Of a DNA stretch of 64,000 bases, positions 50,946 through 64,000 are shown one piece after another. The notes beneath the pieces were generated by a model that saw only the letters and a list, made by a program, of their open reading frames with translations, was not told the DNA's origin and did no database searches. How positions within the stretch are numbered: the first letter of the stretch is position 1; every line of letters starts with the position of its first letter. The DNA comes from Girardinichthys multiradiatus (Eukaryota > Chordata > Actinopteri > Cyprinodontiformes > Goodeidae), in the NCBI RefSeq assembly GCF_021462225.1, contig NC_061808.1:19691119-19755118 (forward strand). The letters run 5' to 3'. The position numbers and the translations under genes are program-made.

Positions 50946-53344
50946 CTCTACTTCTGCATGGGCGTATCAGTTCAAAGGAAATTAGATCTGTGTTTTGCCA
51001 ATAAAAATTAATTGTATCTAGATTTGTTTCTCACCAGGGATGGCATTATGGATAAGGAAAAAAATATATAATTTTCACCTTCTTTTTAAGATATTTCACT
51101 CTGAGTTTATTTGCATCTTTAACGTCAAGTTTTTTTCTGCCATAGCACATGAAACATGAATAAATCAGCAGAAAAACGTTTACTCTTTTCAGCTCCTCTA
51201 CACAAACCGACTAAATATCATTGGAAAACATCTCATTCAGACTACAATACATCACCTCTTCCAGCTCAGTGCTTCCATAAATCATTATAACTGTAAGTTT
51301 GCAACATCTTTGCAACTTTGTTGATATGCTTTAGGTAAACTGCTGTGGAAAACTTTTAAACCCATCCAATATTTCTTTAGACTTTGCTTTCAGCAGGGCA
51401 GACTTCGTTGTGGTTGTGCAGACTTATTCAGGTTTTCTAAAGGTTTGCCATACAATGCATTTACCTGACCATGACAGCATATTGTGCAGTGTATGTTCAA
51501 AGATGAGGATAGTTGACAGAGGACAAAAAGGGAAGTGTCGGGTCTTAAAAGAACATGCAACAGCAGATGAATTGTCTCTTATCTGTCCGCAAGAGACTGG
51601 TTCATCCCTTGAGTTTAGAAGTCCTCGATGTCTGAATAAATCATAGATTGGGTTGACGTGAATAAAAGAAACAGACAATAAAGACCCTTTGAACGCAGTG
51701 GTTATTTTGCCTCGTTGCAGTTTTATACTTTTGCCATTTTGGAAGTTTAATACCTGAATTATTCATGTACAAAAATAAGCTTTCTACCAAAGGATGTTTA
51801 GTATTTAGTACTCACCATGAGTCAGTTCAAGCTTTGGGGGGATTTCATATCTGCTTTGACACCAGAATATTTTAAGTATTTTTATTGTAATCTACTTATT
51901 GTCTACTGTATGTAAATGTCATTATGTGAGTCTATTACCAGCATGAGGCTGCTCATAGTTATTTTAGTTTCATTAAGGGTCTTAATCTCTCAGAGTTCAC
52001 AAAAATAACCTGCAACAAGCATGGATCAGAACTACAAACAAATGAAGCAGGATGTGATATAAAACAATGGAATTTAATTATATTTGAGATTATTGTATTT
52101 TCTTACTACTCATCTCTAGAAGTGTATAGGTACACAAAAATCATGGTGTAGTACATACCTGGAGTTTAAAGTCACAGTTTGGTACGATTTCGATAACATT
52201 TTTTACTTTATTCGGCAGTGAACTTAGAATTTAAAACATTTGTTTGATTTTATTATATTTTACAACTTTAAAGAATTGACTGGAAGCTTGGTTTGATTAC
52301 TTTCAATTAATTAAGGATTATATGGTATAGCCATTTTCTAAATAAATGATAAGACAAGAAAAAAAACTAAAATAGTCACAGTTGTTACTTAGGAATTTAT
52401 GAATAAGGCTGCACTGATATTTGAGAATAAAAATGTTTAAATCACTTTTGAGTTGTTTGGGTGTATAGACAATCCAGTGTACGATTTGCTCCTGAATGCA
52501 CCTTAAATCTTCAGCTGGTGGGATATACCCTCTCCTCAGTGGGAATCCTGCTGACATGTACTGTGCAGCATTTTAGGCTGGTTGAATGCTGCTACAGGCA
52601 GCAGGATTTAAACCTTAGCAAATTTTTCTCCATGGTGTTTACGTTTGCCTCAAAGTTTCTTCTGGCGAGTGATTAAGTGTTGGAAAAAAGCTGACAAACC
52701 TTTGGGTCGGCCCTTCAACTTTCTTCATTGTCAATGTAATTTAGTGTGGATTGCTCGGAGTCCACACTGTTTTGTTGTGGTGTTGTGCTTCAAAGTTGCA
52801 TAACAGAGCGTAGCTTTGTGTACTTAGTTCTGTACATAAACATTCTGCATGTGTTCAGCTTCAAAGCAACCATGTATTTGTGCATGTGTGCGGAATCGAA
52901 ACGGCTGTGCTGAAAATGTCCGTTACGTTTTCGTGAACTGTTGTATCCCCACTGATCTCCATAATTTAAAGTGAAGTAAATTTATAAGCAATGGTTAAGT
53001 TCTACAAAATGGTTTTGTAACTGATACAAAAATGGAAGTAGGACGCAATAAAATTTGGTTACGATTGGACATAAAGCCAAACAAAGCAGTTAAAGTCCAA
53101 TATAAAAAAAGCCTAAAGAAATTTTAATTTAGACAACAACAAAGTCTGTTATTGTGGAAGTAAAATAGGGGATAAACTAAGATGTTTAGACAGTGCTGTA
53201 CTGATTAGTGGTCTTAAAAAAAGACAGGATGAAATTCTGTTTAGGTGAAGAAGTACAGGTTTAAGCAGTAAAATGTTTGTCAGGAGCTCAGGGAAACATT
53301 ATGTGTTGGTGTAAATGGAAATGGCAAATGAACAAAAATATAAA

Positions 53345-53570
53345 GTGCTTTTCTAGTCATATTCATCAGTCAAAACGCTTTACATGTGAGACACATTTAC
53401 ATACTCACAAACGTCCACATTTATACACTGTTACACAGGTTGGCAGGGAACTTGGGGCTATGTGCCTTGCCCAGGGGCACATTGATATGTGACAGTAGAA
53501 AATTGGATTCAAATCAAAAACTTTTGGACTGCAAGACAACTACTCTTCCAATTGTGCCACAGTCATCTCA
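53345..53570. repeat. Unclassified fish interspersed repeat
   Basis: Contains a recognisable order of motifs seen in many fish genomes: AAAACGCTTTACATGTGAGAC, GCCTTGCCCAGGGGCAC, then ACAACTACTCTTCCAATTGTG. No coding sequence. Class unknown. Confidence 0.45.
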
Positions 53571-54684
53571 AATGTTTTGACACCCACATCACCTGTAGTC
53601 AGGGATTGTTGTCAGTCCTCTGTCTCCTACTGGACACGATCCATCTGACCACTGGTTTAGAGTTAAAGGTCAAAAGATGCTCCTGTCAGCTTAGCTAGTG
53701 TTCACAACCTCAGACCCTTTAGGATATCAGCTGATATAGGGATTATTCAACACAGAGAGGCCATGCCACCCTGCCAATATCAAATCATGTTACAATGCAT
53801 CATGGGATTTCATACAATCCTTTATTTTATCTATGTGATGAGCACATTTTATTTGAAAACTTAAACTTGAGTATTTCAAATCATTAGTTTTTGTTACTGA
53901 GATTAAAATATTGTTTTTTAAACCAGCATTTCACAGACCAGCGGCTACAGCCACCATTTGTGAAATGTTTTCCCATCATTAATGTTTTATAACAGGCTGA
54001 AGTGCTGACAGGAGTCAAAAATGCTTCCTCATCATGTCTCATTAGCCAGTTCTACTTTTTAGTATATTCAATTAGCTAGTTTTTTTTCCCCCTGTGCACC
54101 TGAGGATCCGGCTGATGGCAAAACTCGCTGTGCTTGTCTTGCAATTATCTCCTTGTTAATTGTTGACAGAATCCCATCTGTAATCCTGCTATGTCACCGG
54201 TTACTACAGCTCTTTCATGTCCCTCTTCGCTGTGAACAGGTAGCTCTGCTGACGGTGTTAGGGATTCTGCTCAGGCACACACTGGATCAGACATACACAG
54301 GGGTCTCCTGGTGGTACGATGGACAGCTTAATCAGTGTAAGCCCAAATTAGCTTCTCGCTGAGAGAAGAAATGCATCCGTCTCTAACCCCTTAGAAATTT
54401 ATGTTGAAAGGTTGGAAATATCTATTTTATAGGGAATTCCCAAGGGAGCTGAGCTATGTGCATTAGTTTTAGATCTCTAGTTTAAGAAATAATAGGTCAG
54501 ATTATCTTAGCTACTACTAACATTTTCAGAACTGTGATGTAAAATGCATTTGTTTTATTAAAGCTTAGTGAGTACCTGGGTTAAAGTTGATGCATTTGTT
54601 AACCTTATGGCTATTGTTTCCAAAATATTCTATACAATAATTTTCCTCATAACTGACTTTTTAAAAGTAATCTTAAAGACAGTA

Positions 54685-55480
54685 TACAGTGCCTTCTAAA
54701 ATATTCTTTTTCCATATTTCCACAAAAATGTGACATACCCACACAAAATGGGGCAAAATGTATAAATGTCTAACCAATACAAAGTGTAGTGTGTCTTTAG
54801 ACCCTTTTACTCTGATAACCCTCAATAAATTTCAGTGTAACCAACTACTCAAATTATGGCACAACTGCAGACCTACCAAGAGTTGTCCATCCATCTAAAC
54901 TGACAGGCAAGGGGAGCAATACTTAGAGAAACAGGCAAGAACCCAGTAATAAATCTGGAGGAGATCCAGGGACCCTGGTTGAAAAAATCTGTTCACGGGA
55001 CATTAGTCAAGCATTCTACAAATTTGGCATTTATAGCAGAGTGGTAAGAAAAAAGCCATTGCTGAAAGAAAGCTGTATGAGGTTTGCCATAGGCCATGTA
55101 GGGGAACATAGGATAAGGTGTTCTGGTCAGATGAGTCCAACATTAAACATCTTGCCCTACAGGCAAAATGCTATGTATGGGCAAAAAATAACATCACCCT
55201 AAACACACCATCACCACATCGAAACGTGCAGGGGAATCCAGTAAGTAAATCTATTAGAAGGTGCAAACGAGGTTGAATTTCCAGCAGGAAAACAGCCTTT
55301 ACCACATAGCCAGAGCTACAGCAGAGTCGTAAGGATCAAATCATATTTATGTGTTAGAACAGCCCAGTCAAAGTTCAGAGCTGAATTCAACTGAGAATCT
55401 GAGGGAAGCCATAAAAATTGATCTTGACAGATACTCCCCATACTGTCTGACTGAGTTTGTACAAATACATTACTAGGTAT
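54685..55480 (+). mobile_element. Tc1-type relic in xkr6 intron 1
   Basis: Left TIR-like GTGCCTTCTAAAATATTC, then plus-sense pieces ATTATGGCACAACTGCAGAC, CATCTAAACTGACAGGCAAG, GTTCTGGTCAGATGAGTCC and CAGCCCAGTCAAAGTTC. Many stops. Confidence 0.75.
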
Positions 55481-55859
55481 TGTGAGTTATATTCACAAAT
55501 ACTATAGGGCTTTTACACACATAAGAGTGCATTGGGATTTGCTGTCCCTCAGGTAAGTCCAACACACGTCTAAAAATGACGGCATAACTCATTTATTATC
55601 AGATTGTTTGTATACTGCTGCTGAAATTAGTGCGTAGGATGTGATTTACTGTGTTCATCAAAAATAATCAGGTTAGTTGGTTTCAATATGGCTTATTTGG
55701 AAAGATGTGAGTTCATTTTATAATGTTGTATTGTGCCTTATCAACCAGAGTGAAAGTCTGTTTTACTGTTTCTGTGAAAGCATATAAATTATTTTCATTT
55801 CATTTTCATTTTTAAATCCAGACCAAATTACACTCTTATCTGACAAAAATATATATAAA
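55481..55859. other. xkr6 intron, nothing recognised
   Basis: AT-rich spacer. Confidence 0.4.
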
Positions 55860-56520
55860 AACAGCTCCCTCCACATGTATTAGCCCACATTTATAAAGCT
55901 ATCTAAAAAAAACGGAAAAACAATTAAAAATTTTATTGAGTTTGCATTATCTCACTCTGAAAGTTTTAGAAAAATCAAACTGTTTAGATTAGTATATTTT
56001 TTCAGTAGGGAACAAATCTCTCATTAAGAAATTATTGTTTTTAACAAAATCACTGGTGCCACAATCACTACTTAATAAATATAAATTAAGCATTTTTTTA
56101 TTTATACTTTATACCCTGCGGGATAAATATGAATTGACACATGTTCCCATTTCTCTCAGCCACTCTTCAGAATGGGAAAGAAGAGAGAACATCAACCATT
56201 TAATTCTGTGAGGAAGATGGGTGTTGATCTTTCTAAATCAGGACATGACTACAGGCAAATAGTTACTTGCTACATGCAAATACATAATACAACATATCTA
56301 CTGTCAGAGCAGTAATTAAACATTTAGAACAACTGGCCAACACTTAGTGAGAATGGTAAGGGATACCAAAAATCAAACAGTTTGAGAGCTATGGCAGAAA
56401 AAAAACCTAACGTTTCTGTCCTACCATCACAAACATAAACATGTGGAGTTTGCTAAACGTCACCTGAAAGCATGTAGTTTGGAGTGATGAGACTAAAGCC
56501 GCTATCATATCATCTTTTCC
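55860..56520 (+). mobile_element. Tc1-type relic of a different family
   Basis: Left end ACAGCTCCCTCCACATGTATT, then CACTCTTCAGAATGGGAAAG and GATGGGTGTTGATCTTTCTA near 56215, and GGAGTTTGCTAAACGTCACC near 56446. Right half missing; it ends about 20 bp before the LINE. Confidence 0.65.
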
Positions 56521-56540
56521 ATCCTTGATCTACATGTGCA

Positions 56541-58446
56541 CTTTGATTGATTGTTTGATTGATTGTTTTTTTTTTTTTTTTGTACAGGGACAGTGCACAA
56601 CAATATATTGACCTAAAAATAGGAAATATGCATGGTGCCAGGTTATAGCAAAAGATGAACATTTCCACCTGTAGTCCCTTGACAGGTTGATGTTAATCAT
56701 ACAACACAATCGTAACAGACCTCGCCCCTCAGTTACACCAGTTATTAAAGACTTCCAGGGATTTATCGTTTCTCTATCACACGCTTGCACCTATACAATA
56801 AACATACCCATTTGTTCATACACACATACACCTTCGCACTCGCACATACTTTCCAAAAGAACCAATTATACTTTCATTTACACACATTCCTCACTAATGA
56901 GTGCAGACCTGCTTTGATAAAAGCCATTTCTTTGTCAAATGTGCAAACATTGAGAAACTTGTACATGTTATTATCTCAGTTGGTAATGTATTCCTCTGAC
57001 TCATGGCAACAACAGAGAAGGCAGATTTAGCAAAAGATGTCTTACATTTTGGAATGCTGCACTCTCCTCTAGAGGTTGTCCTTGTTACTCTAGTTGTTTT
57101 TTCTGAGCTCAGTGTGACATACCTTCTTAGAGGAGGAGCACTAATACCATGAATAATTTTAAAAAGTAAGCAAATGTTTGCATACATAATAAGAATAAAA
57201 TTTAAATTGAGGCAGTTTAAAATTTAAAAAAATTGTATTTTGATAGAATATGACAGTGGTGATACTGTCTACATTTCTAGTCGTACATTTTTATTGCCCT
57301 TTTGAAGGTTGATTGAAGAGGCTTTAAGACTGTTTTGCATACCTGCGACCAGCTGGTCACACAATACAGAATACGGGAAAAAATCATGGAATTTAAATAC
57401 ATGTGTGATGCTTCAATGGTAACGGATCGTTGGATGAACCTAAAATTTGCCAGAGTAAATTTTAAAGAGTTGCACAATTTCTTTTACATGATTTTTAAAA
57501 GTCAAGTTTTGATCCAGAATAACACCTAAATAAGTGAAGCTGTTAACATTTCTTATTTTTTCCCCATTTATATAAATGTCTGGATAATCTAAAGATTTAT
57601 GTCTATTTGTAAAATACATTGCAACAGTCTTTTCTACATTTAAGGTGAGACAACAACTCTTTAGCCAGGCAGAAACTTTTTTCAATTCCCCTGTTAATCT
57701 TTCAGCCACTTCACTTATATTTTTTCCATGAGTGAACAGAACAGTGTCGTCCGCATACATGATGGTGTTGATGTCACATACCAAGGGGAGATCGTTGATG
57801 TATAAACCAAAAAAAAGTGGCCCTAATACAGAGCCCTGTGGGACTCCCATGGTGCAATTTTTAAGGGTGGACAGTGTGTGATTTACTCGAACACATTGTT
57901 TTCTGCCACTCACGTATGATGTTATCCAGTTTATTGTCTGGTTGGAGAGTCCATAGTTTGATAGTTTGCTTAATAAAATATTGTGAGAAACAGTATCGAA
58001 AGCCTTTCGTAAGTCTAGGAAGACAGTTCCCACTACTCCTCCTTGGTCTAGGTTTGATTTAATTTCTTCAAGGAAGTAGGAACAAGCGGTCTCTGTTGAA
58101 TATGTTTTCCTAAAACCAAATTGCAAAGGATTTAAATAAGCACTGGTTTCAAGATGTTGGATTAGTTGCTCTGCCACAACCTTTTCGTAGACTTTGGAGA
58201 TGGTTTTGAGGATGTTAATGGGCCGATAGTTATTAACCTCTCGTTTGTCTCCGGACTTATATACAAGTATAACAACGCCAGTTTTTAATGCATCAGGAAA
58301 TATACCATCTCTAATGGACCAATTTATTATTTTTGTCAGGCCTGGGATCAGACTTTCTGCATGGGTTTTTAGAAACACACTATCCAACCCATGCAGGACT
58401 TTAGCTTTGCTGTTATTAAGTTGCCCAATAATCTTTTCCACCTTTA
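56541..58446 (-). mobile_element. 5'-truncated non-LTR retrotransposon (CR1/L2/jockey group)
   Basis: A LINE inserted in antisense to xkr6. On the minus strand it starts abruptly inside the RT region at ~58446 and ends at a poly-A stretch and (CAAT)n tail at 56541-56582, a terminus typical of L2- and Rex1-like elements. The reverse transcriptase frame is long but lacks an ATG, and the C-terminal part is frameshifted. The endonuclease domain is absent. Confidence 0.85.
57440..58441 (-). pseudogene. Reverse transcriptase fragment of the LINE
   Basis: 333 codons opening at a GTG. RT motifs in order: NYRPINILKTISKVYEKVV, LDLRKAFDTVSHN (motif A Asp), GVPQGSVLGPLFFGLYINDL (motif B), MYADDTVLF (catalytic Asp pair) and YLGVILDQNLTF. 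The frame ends at 57440 with a stop produced by a frameshift: the family C-terminus (SLKFTLANFRFIQ, then LKPLQSTFKRAIK) continues in another frame at 57277-57477 and again at 56894-57187 (LLFKIIHGISAPPL). With no start, no endonuclease and broken C-terminus it is a dead copy. Confidence 0.88.
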
Positions 58447-58879
58447 TGCCCTAGAATCAGCTAAGAGGTCCCGACATGAAATAGGGGGTTAAAGTTGACC
58501 CATCAATATTTGGCTTCTGATCCACCTTGGAAGGTAGACACAAGCCTGTAACAACAGTGAGGGTTAGAAGGGAAAGCAGAACCAGTGTGACAGAGGGAGG
58601 TAATACAAGGCAAAGACAGTTGCTGCAGCTGCAGGGCCCCTGATGACCCTCCAATGCTCGTCTAGTCTGAGAAATACACTGATTACTAGAAAATCATGCA
58701 AATGTTGAGGATGGCACACAACCATTTTTGTAAAGCACGTGCATCTGGACAGCCTGTATGAGGACTGCAACACAGTGATCAGCCAAATGTAGGGGAAATC
58801 ACTTGCACATTTAATATGCATGTTGCTCTGATAAATGCACAGAGCTTTAGTCATGCTCCTTAGATTTCCCAGCAACAGC
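58447..58879. other. xkr6 intron, nothing recognised
   Basis: Short ORFs only. Confidence 0.35.
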
Positions 58880-59593
58880 TGCATGCTCTTAAAGCACTCA
58901 CATCCACTGATCTGGCCAGACTGACTCGAATGATGTAAATGATAAAACTACCCTTAAAGGATTGATGGTGGTTGTGTGTTAACTGAGCAACAAACACTGC
59001 AGCTGGGTTGGGCTTTAAACAAAGGATGCAGAAAAGCACCTCTTGCACGCAGTTTGGTACAGTGGAGGATCTGTGATGCTGTTTCTCTTCCATAGGCCCT
59101 GGGAACCTTGATAGAGTTCATGGAGATTGTAAGTAAATCTTGTGTGGTCACTGGCAAAAATGTTAAAATGGCTTATCAGTCATGGTCTTTAAGCAAGCTA
59201 ATGATCCAAATCCCTTGACCAGATCAACACAGAAATGTTTCACCACAAAAATCAACTGCCTCAAAGGCAGAGAGTAGCCATGCACAAAATCATGACAGCG
59301 GGGTGAGCTGAAGAGAAGACAGCAAACTGGAGGAGCCAGAACTCTGGATAATCTAGAAATATTGTGCAAAGAGGAATGGTCAGCCATCCCTCTCTCTACT
59401 TGTTTCAACCTTGTGTAGTGTTAAAAGAGGAAGCCTGTGAGCTGCCCTATTATTTTTTTCACTGAATTAACACACTCAAATTAAAGACAGAATTTTTTCT
59501 AATTCCTGTGCTGTTTCAATATAAGATTTATTTATTTTGTGTTTTTTAAAACGTCCGTAACTTGGGGGGAGTAATTGTGGAAGGCACTGTCCA
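58880..59593 (+). mobile_element. Tc1-type relic
   Basis: Plus-sense pieces: CAGTGGAGGATCTGTGATGC near 59061, GGCCCTGGGAACCTTGATAG near 59095, AGATCAACACAGAAATG near 59221, GGGTGAGCTGAAGAG near 59300, AGAGGAATGGTC near 59370, and a right TIR-like AAGGCACTGT near 59580. Left end uncertain. Confidence 0.68.
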
Positions 59594-61811
59594 TCCATCC
59601 ATTCGTTAATCATTGCAAACAAACCCTCATTTTGTTATTCAGGAATTCTCTAGAGGTCAGAGATTAAGGGATTTCCCAGCCCTCCAGACTATTGCGACGC
59701 TGCAAATCTGGTTAGTTGGATTACCCTTTAATACGGTATAAGAGCAACTGATGACAGATAAACACAAGAAGAATCGCCTCATGGTTGACATCTGCCTCAG
59801 TTTTTTCGGCGTGCAAATATTAATACAGACTGCAAAGGAGTTAACAGAAGCCTCTCTTGGCTGACTTGGTGGCTTGTCTTTGCCAAAAAAGCTTTGATGA
59901 TGCAGTATGGCAAGACGTTGAGATGATACAATGCAGCACTCTGACTGAAACAGCTATGTGGGTGAAGTGGGAAGAGAAATGAGGTGAAGTAGTGATAATC
60001 CATGTATAGAGAGTTTAATATATATAAAGTATATGAACATCATGTTTTCACAATGGGAGTATTTTTGGAATAAAACAAATCATCAATAGATTCCTTGGTT
60101 TGCTTTTCCTGGTGGTTATTTGTTTTACAAATGCGTGGCAAAAACACATGAAAAAGTAAACAACTGATGTTTGCTAACTGCCTTTTATAGAGTTAGAATC
60201 AAAGTATATAATCCCACTCTGCAGATGCTTTTTATTCCTCAAGGATCAAAAAAGATGAACAGAGAATGCAGGCATAAAAAACACCCTTTATGAAGTTTTT
60301 CATCCAGCTCTGTTGAATCTTATTTACAGACTCTGTTGTTGCTCCGGAGCCTACCAGCGTACATCTATTCGTTTTCTCATTAGCGATGATAACAGGGAGC
60401 AAACCTTTAAAGCAGTCTCTCCACGAAAACCCCCCAATTATGTGACAGAGGAGCATGTCGAAATGTAAGAAAAGACAGCTTACTTGGGAGCGTATCGCAG
60501 CTGGGGGTAAAGAGACGGAAAATCATAAATGAAAGATAAATATGGGCTTCCGTTACTTAAGTAGCAGAATGGGAGTTCTGAAAAATGAAATTCAATTACT
60601 GTTTTGGTTTTGATGTCATCTGTGTTAGGGTTGAGGTTGGGTTATTGAATTTCACAGCATTGCTGAAAAAGATTTGGTTCAGAGTGTGCTGTCACTGCAG
60701 ACAGCTCTTGAGCTCAGTGCAGGGTGAATGAATAGGAATAAAAAGGCCGGTGATGATGCCTGATTTAGCTGCCTCAAGCCTGCCTCCTGAAGAAAACAAC
60801 TTTGAGCTGCAAACCTTAAAGCCCCAATGGCACTCTGCTGCTGCCTCCCCACCCTGATCAGCAAAGCATGCAAACACACATCTAAGAATATGAAGCACAT
60901 GGCCAGATGGGTCTCCTGAAAAACATTTATGTCTAGATCACAGTGGTATGTGTGCATGCTATACACCGGGGGTAAAGAATAGGAAAGCAGCTCTTTTACT
61001 TTATATTCTTCTTCATATACAGTATTTCTGCAGAGACACACATCTTAGCTGAATGCCATTTTGAGATTTTCTTATAGATCAAAGAAAAGTGGAGGACAAT
61101 AAACTTCCCAATAGTCCCATTGCATTCTCATTGTGCAAATTTGGTTCTCTGCTCTTTCTTCTGAACAGGACAAAAATTCTTTGCATATTTTTTAATAATA
61201 GCTGCTTATAAAGTTACAGTTCAAACCCCCTATTAATGGAACGAGAAGGAATCGAATTATGTTAGTTTTACTTTGTTTAGTTTAACATGCAACATTTTTA
61301 TGTAATAAATATAAAGAAATCCCCTATGATGAGCCCACAGACATTGCTGAGCCAGAAAATACTTCAGGTTTACATTACAGTGCATCTAATTTAAGCTTGA
61401 AAGTTGGAATTTGTAAGTTTTATGTCACAAAAATCAAGTAGAATCCACATCTGACTTAGAACACACGATAATCAAATTGAGTCCAGGTGAAGGAGTCTTT
61501 TAAAACATTGTGAAAGAAGCAGAAATTAACTTTTTACTTGCACTTCTAACAGTTTTCGGTCAAATAAACCAGCGGCACTGACAGTACTATACAATCTCTA
61601 TTGCTGACATGTACAATGGTCTTTGAACCCAAAATGGGAAGAGGTAGGTTATTGTCGACTTGGACTGCTAATAGTAGCAAATCAAAGTGGTATTCTAACA
61701 TGCAACTAGAACATGATCACCGTGGGTGCCATGTCATTTTATGTTCCACCTTCAAATGTAAAACAAAAGTAATGTTTTTCTGTTTTCTGTTGGTTCCCAA
61801 CAAAGACTTAA
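59594..61811. other. xkr6 intron, nothing recognised
   Basis: Only short ORFs. Minus-strand frames of 120 and 68 codons near 60700-61040 are not recognisable. Confidence 0.4.
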
Positions 61812-62055
61812 AATTTCTTGCAAAAGTATTCACACCTCCTGAAATTTTCTAACATTTTGTCTTGTGAATTTTATAGGGTTTTTTGTGTCACACCAACAGA
61901 GGGAAGACTAATCCCCACTGTAACACATGACGGTGGCAGCATCATTCTGGGGGCAGGCTTTTCTTCAGGAGGGAAATGGAAGCTGATCAGAGTTAAAAGG
62001 AATATGGATGGAGCTATTTACAGGGCTCAACTGGAAGTAAAGCTGTCTTGAAAAC
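61812..62055 (+). mobile_element. Tc1-type relic fragment
   Basis: TIR-like TTCTTGCAAAAGTATTCACA at the left, then ACATGACGGTGGCAGCATC and CAGGCTTTTCTTCAGGAGG. Only ~240 bp remain. Confidence 0.68.
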
Positions 62056-64000
62056 ATATTTAAAGGAAATGATGTCAAAAAGTTTGAGCGTAGTATTAGT
62101 ATTACAGCATGTTTGACCGGAATCCCGGAGCCAAACAGAAGAAAAACAATCTAATAAAAAGAAAAATCCAGAATTGTGTAGTTAGGGGCCTGTATGTGCA
62201 AGGAATAACCCAAATATGTTTGGAAATTACTGACAGTTGCGTGAGATTCCAGGTTTTTATCTGATCAATAATTTACATCATCTTTTTTCAAGGATCACAC
62301 CACACTTAATGTTTCTCACACTCAGGAATTAGTTAAGCTGGGCAGAGATTCTTTAATTTCCCTCACCTAAGTAGCGCAGCACAGACTGATCATGTTTAAA
62401 GACTAAATTTAAGTCCTGTTTATTAATCTCTTAATGGAATGCATCTGTTGATCATTGATTATTTATTTGCAAATATATCAGACTTCACCTTCTGTGACTT
62501 CTTTAGCCCATGTTATGTAAAGCCGTCTTTTCCCCTTTTTCTTCTTCTCCGCCAAAATCACGACCAGCTCTCTGTAGAAGGTATTTCTTGCCACACAGTC
62601 TGCATAACGCAAACAGCTCTGGTCTTTATTTACGTACATTCTCATAAATGCTGGATTAAACCTAATTGAAATTTAGGCTGACTACCCCATCAAACAGAGG
62701 CACCATTTGATCTGTAGAGCTATATCAGGAACAGATCTGCTCTTACGTCTTGTGTTAGAAATAAAAGGGTGTGTAGACTGAGTTTTTTTTTTACATTCAG
62801 CATCTTTAAATAGCTTAATAAATAGCTAATTTTTCATCTAACTACAGGTATAGCATGCACACTGTTGGTGCTTTGCAAATGATGATGTAGGATTTATTGA
62901 CATCAAAGCACTAGCCTTGTTTTGTTTGTCAGCTGTAGTGGCTGCATCTGTTCAGTTCTCATCTTCCCCACAGCTCTCTGCTATTTCAATTCGTTTCTAA
63001 AACATATTCTTTATTTTTTTCAAAGCCCCTAAAACAGCTTTGTTGTATGATACATATATCTCTGTTAAAATGTACTTTATATTATTATTACCTGGTCCCA
63101 GAGGGTACCTATTGTGAGTTCAAAACACACATACTAAGGCTATATTTAATCTGGAGCTCCCTCAGACTAATATTGCTTTTGTAGTATATATTTATTCTCC
63201 TTTTTTTCCTGAGAAACGGTGAGGCTTACATTCCCAAATGCACTATTTGAGATGATCATGTTCTCCTTCTGTGTATACTTTCTCTATCCATTAGCGGTGC
63301 TCATAAGCTCAAGTCACTGCATCACCATCTGTCTTCCCTACAAAGTTAACATATGTTTTTATTTTTATCCCTCCCTGTCGTTTACACCTATTAATGATCT
63401 TAGGCTCCCTGTAAAGCCTCTATCCATCTTCCACGCAGTATGTTCCTTTGTGTCTTCTTTGTTCCCTGCTTCCTGGCTGCAGTTAGAAGAAGAGGCCTCT
63501 CTGTACTGAGCTCCAAAACTGTGTCCCTTACAGCTACTTAAAGTCATCATGCTTCCTCCCTGCCCTCCATCTTCCCCTTTATGTCTGTGTGTGTCTCCCC
63601 ATGTTGCCACCACATAAAGCTGCACTTGACCTCCATTTCTGTCAAGGAAAGTAGAGCATCTGGCTCTTGCCCCATTACAACTGAACTCCTCCTTCCTCCC
63701 TCTCTGTCTCCCTCATCCTGCTCTACCACACATATTCTGCTCCCTACAGAGCCCGACTTTCAGATCTCTCACGTTCTACACTTATTTTTGCTCGCTAACA
63801 CTCTGACAAAACGTCTCGTTTCTGCAGGAAAGCTGGTCCACTTCAGTACACGTTTCAACCTGTGGCTTCATTGCTCTCCTTTCACGCTGCATACCATTCA
63901 TTTACACTCAGAGCTTGTCACTGGCACTCCTTTATGCTCTGGTCAAAGGAGTTAACACAATACAGTGAATTAATACAAGTCCAGCAAAAAGACGGAGAGT
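62056..64000. other. xkr6: xkr6 intron 1, distal part to window edge
   Basis: No xkr6 exon 2, no recognised repeat. From about 63500 the plus strand is pyrimidine-rich. Confidence 0.45.

Noticed and set aside
63581..63955. 124-codon plus-strand ORF at the right edge
   Set aside because: Pyrimidine-rich sequence produces Ser/Leu/Pro-rich peptide; not XKR6 exon 2 and no known family.

Overview
This 64 kb window is nuclear DNA from a bony fish, most likely a percomorph teleost. The evidence is AT-rich DNA, split vertebrate genes with GT-AG introns, and a heavy load of Tc1-type transposons of fish type together with fish LINE fragments. The exact species cannot be read from the sequence. I lean towards a killifish or livebearer relative, but that is a guess.

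Four protein-coding genes were reconstructed exon by exon. Their splice phases join without a break. From left to right they are: pinx1 (minus strand; five 5' coding exons, 6863-11117; the rest lies beyond the left edge), tdh (minus; complete, eight coding exons, 18291-21946, 374 aa), mtmr9 (minus; complete, nine coding exons, 29239-37216, 555 aa) and xkr6 (plus; first coding exon 47962-48530, followed by at least 15.4 kb of intron 1 to the right edge). The set corresponds to human 8p23.1 (PINX1, XKR6, MTMR9, TDH). The divergent xkr6/mtmr9 pair and the mtmr9-tdh order agree with the human order as I recall it. Here, however, pinx1 sits on the tdh side rather than next to xkr6.

The rest is mostly transposon debris. 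Two nearly identical full-length Tc1 elements with ~200 bp terminal inverted repeats lie in opposite orientation (3680-5288 plus, 15256-16823 minus) and bracket all visible pinx1 exons. The first encodes an uninterrupted 334-aa DD34E transposase. The second has lost 14 codons. About fifteen older Tc1-type relics from several families are scattered through introns and intergenic DNA, one of them split by a later insertion. A 5'-truncated LINE of the CR1/L2/jockey group lies in xkr6 intron 1 (56541-58446), and an R4/Dong-like LINE fossil lies upstream of mtmr9 (38990-40200). Several perfect hairpins and microsatellites are also present.

The genes do not form one pathway: TDH is a mitochondrial threonine-degrading dehydrogenase, MTMR9 a pseudophosphatase partner of active myotubularins, PINX1 a nucleolar/telomerase regulator, and XKR6 an XK-family membrane protein. 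No CRISPR array, rRNA, convincing tRNA or bacterial-type operon is present. I did not find a clearly new biological system. The best leads are the possibly intact Tc1, the inverted Tc1 pair around pinx1, and a TATA-linked mini-ORF in a pinx1 intron.
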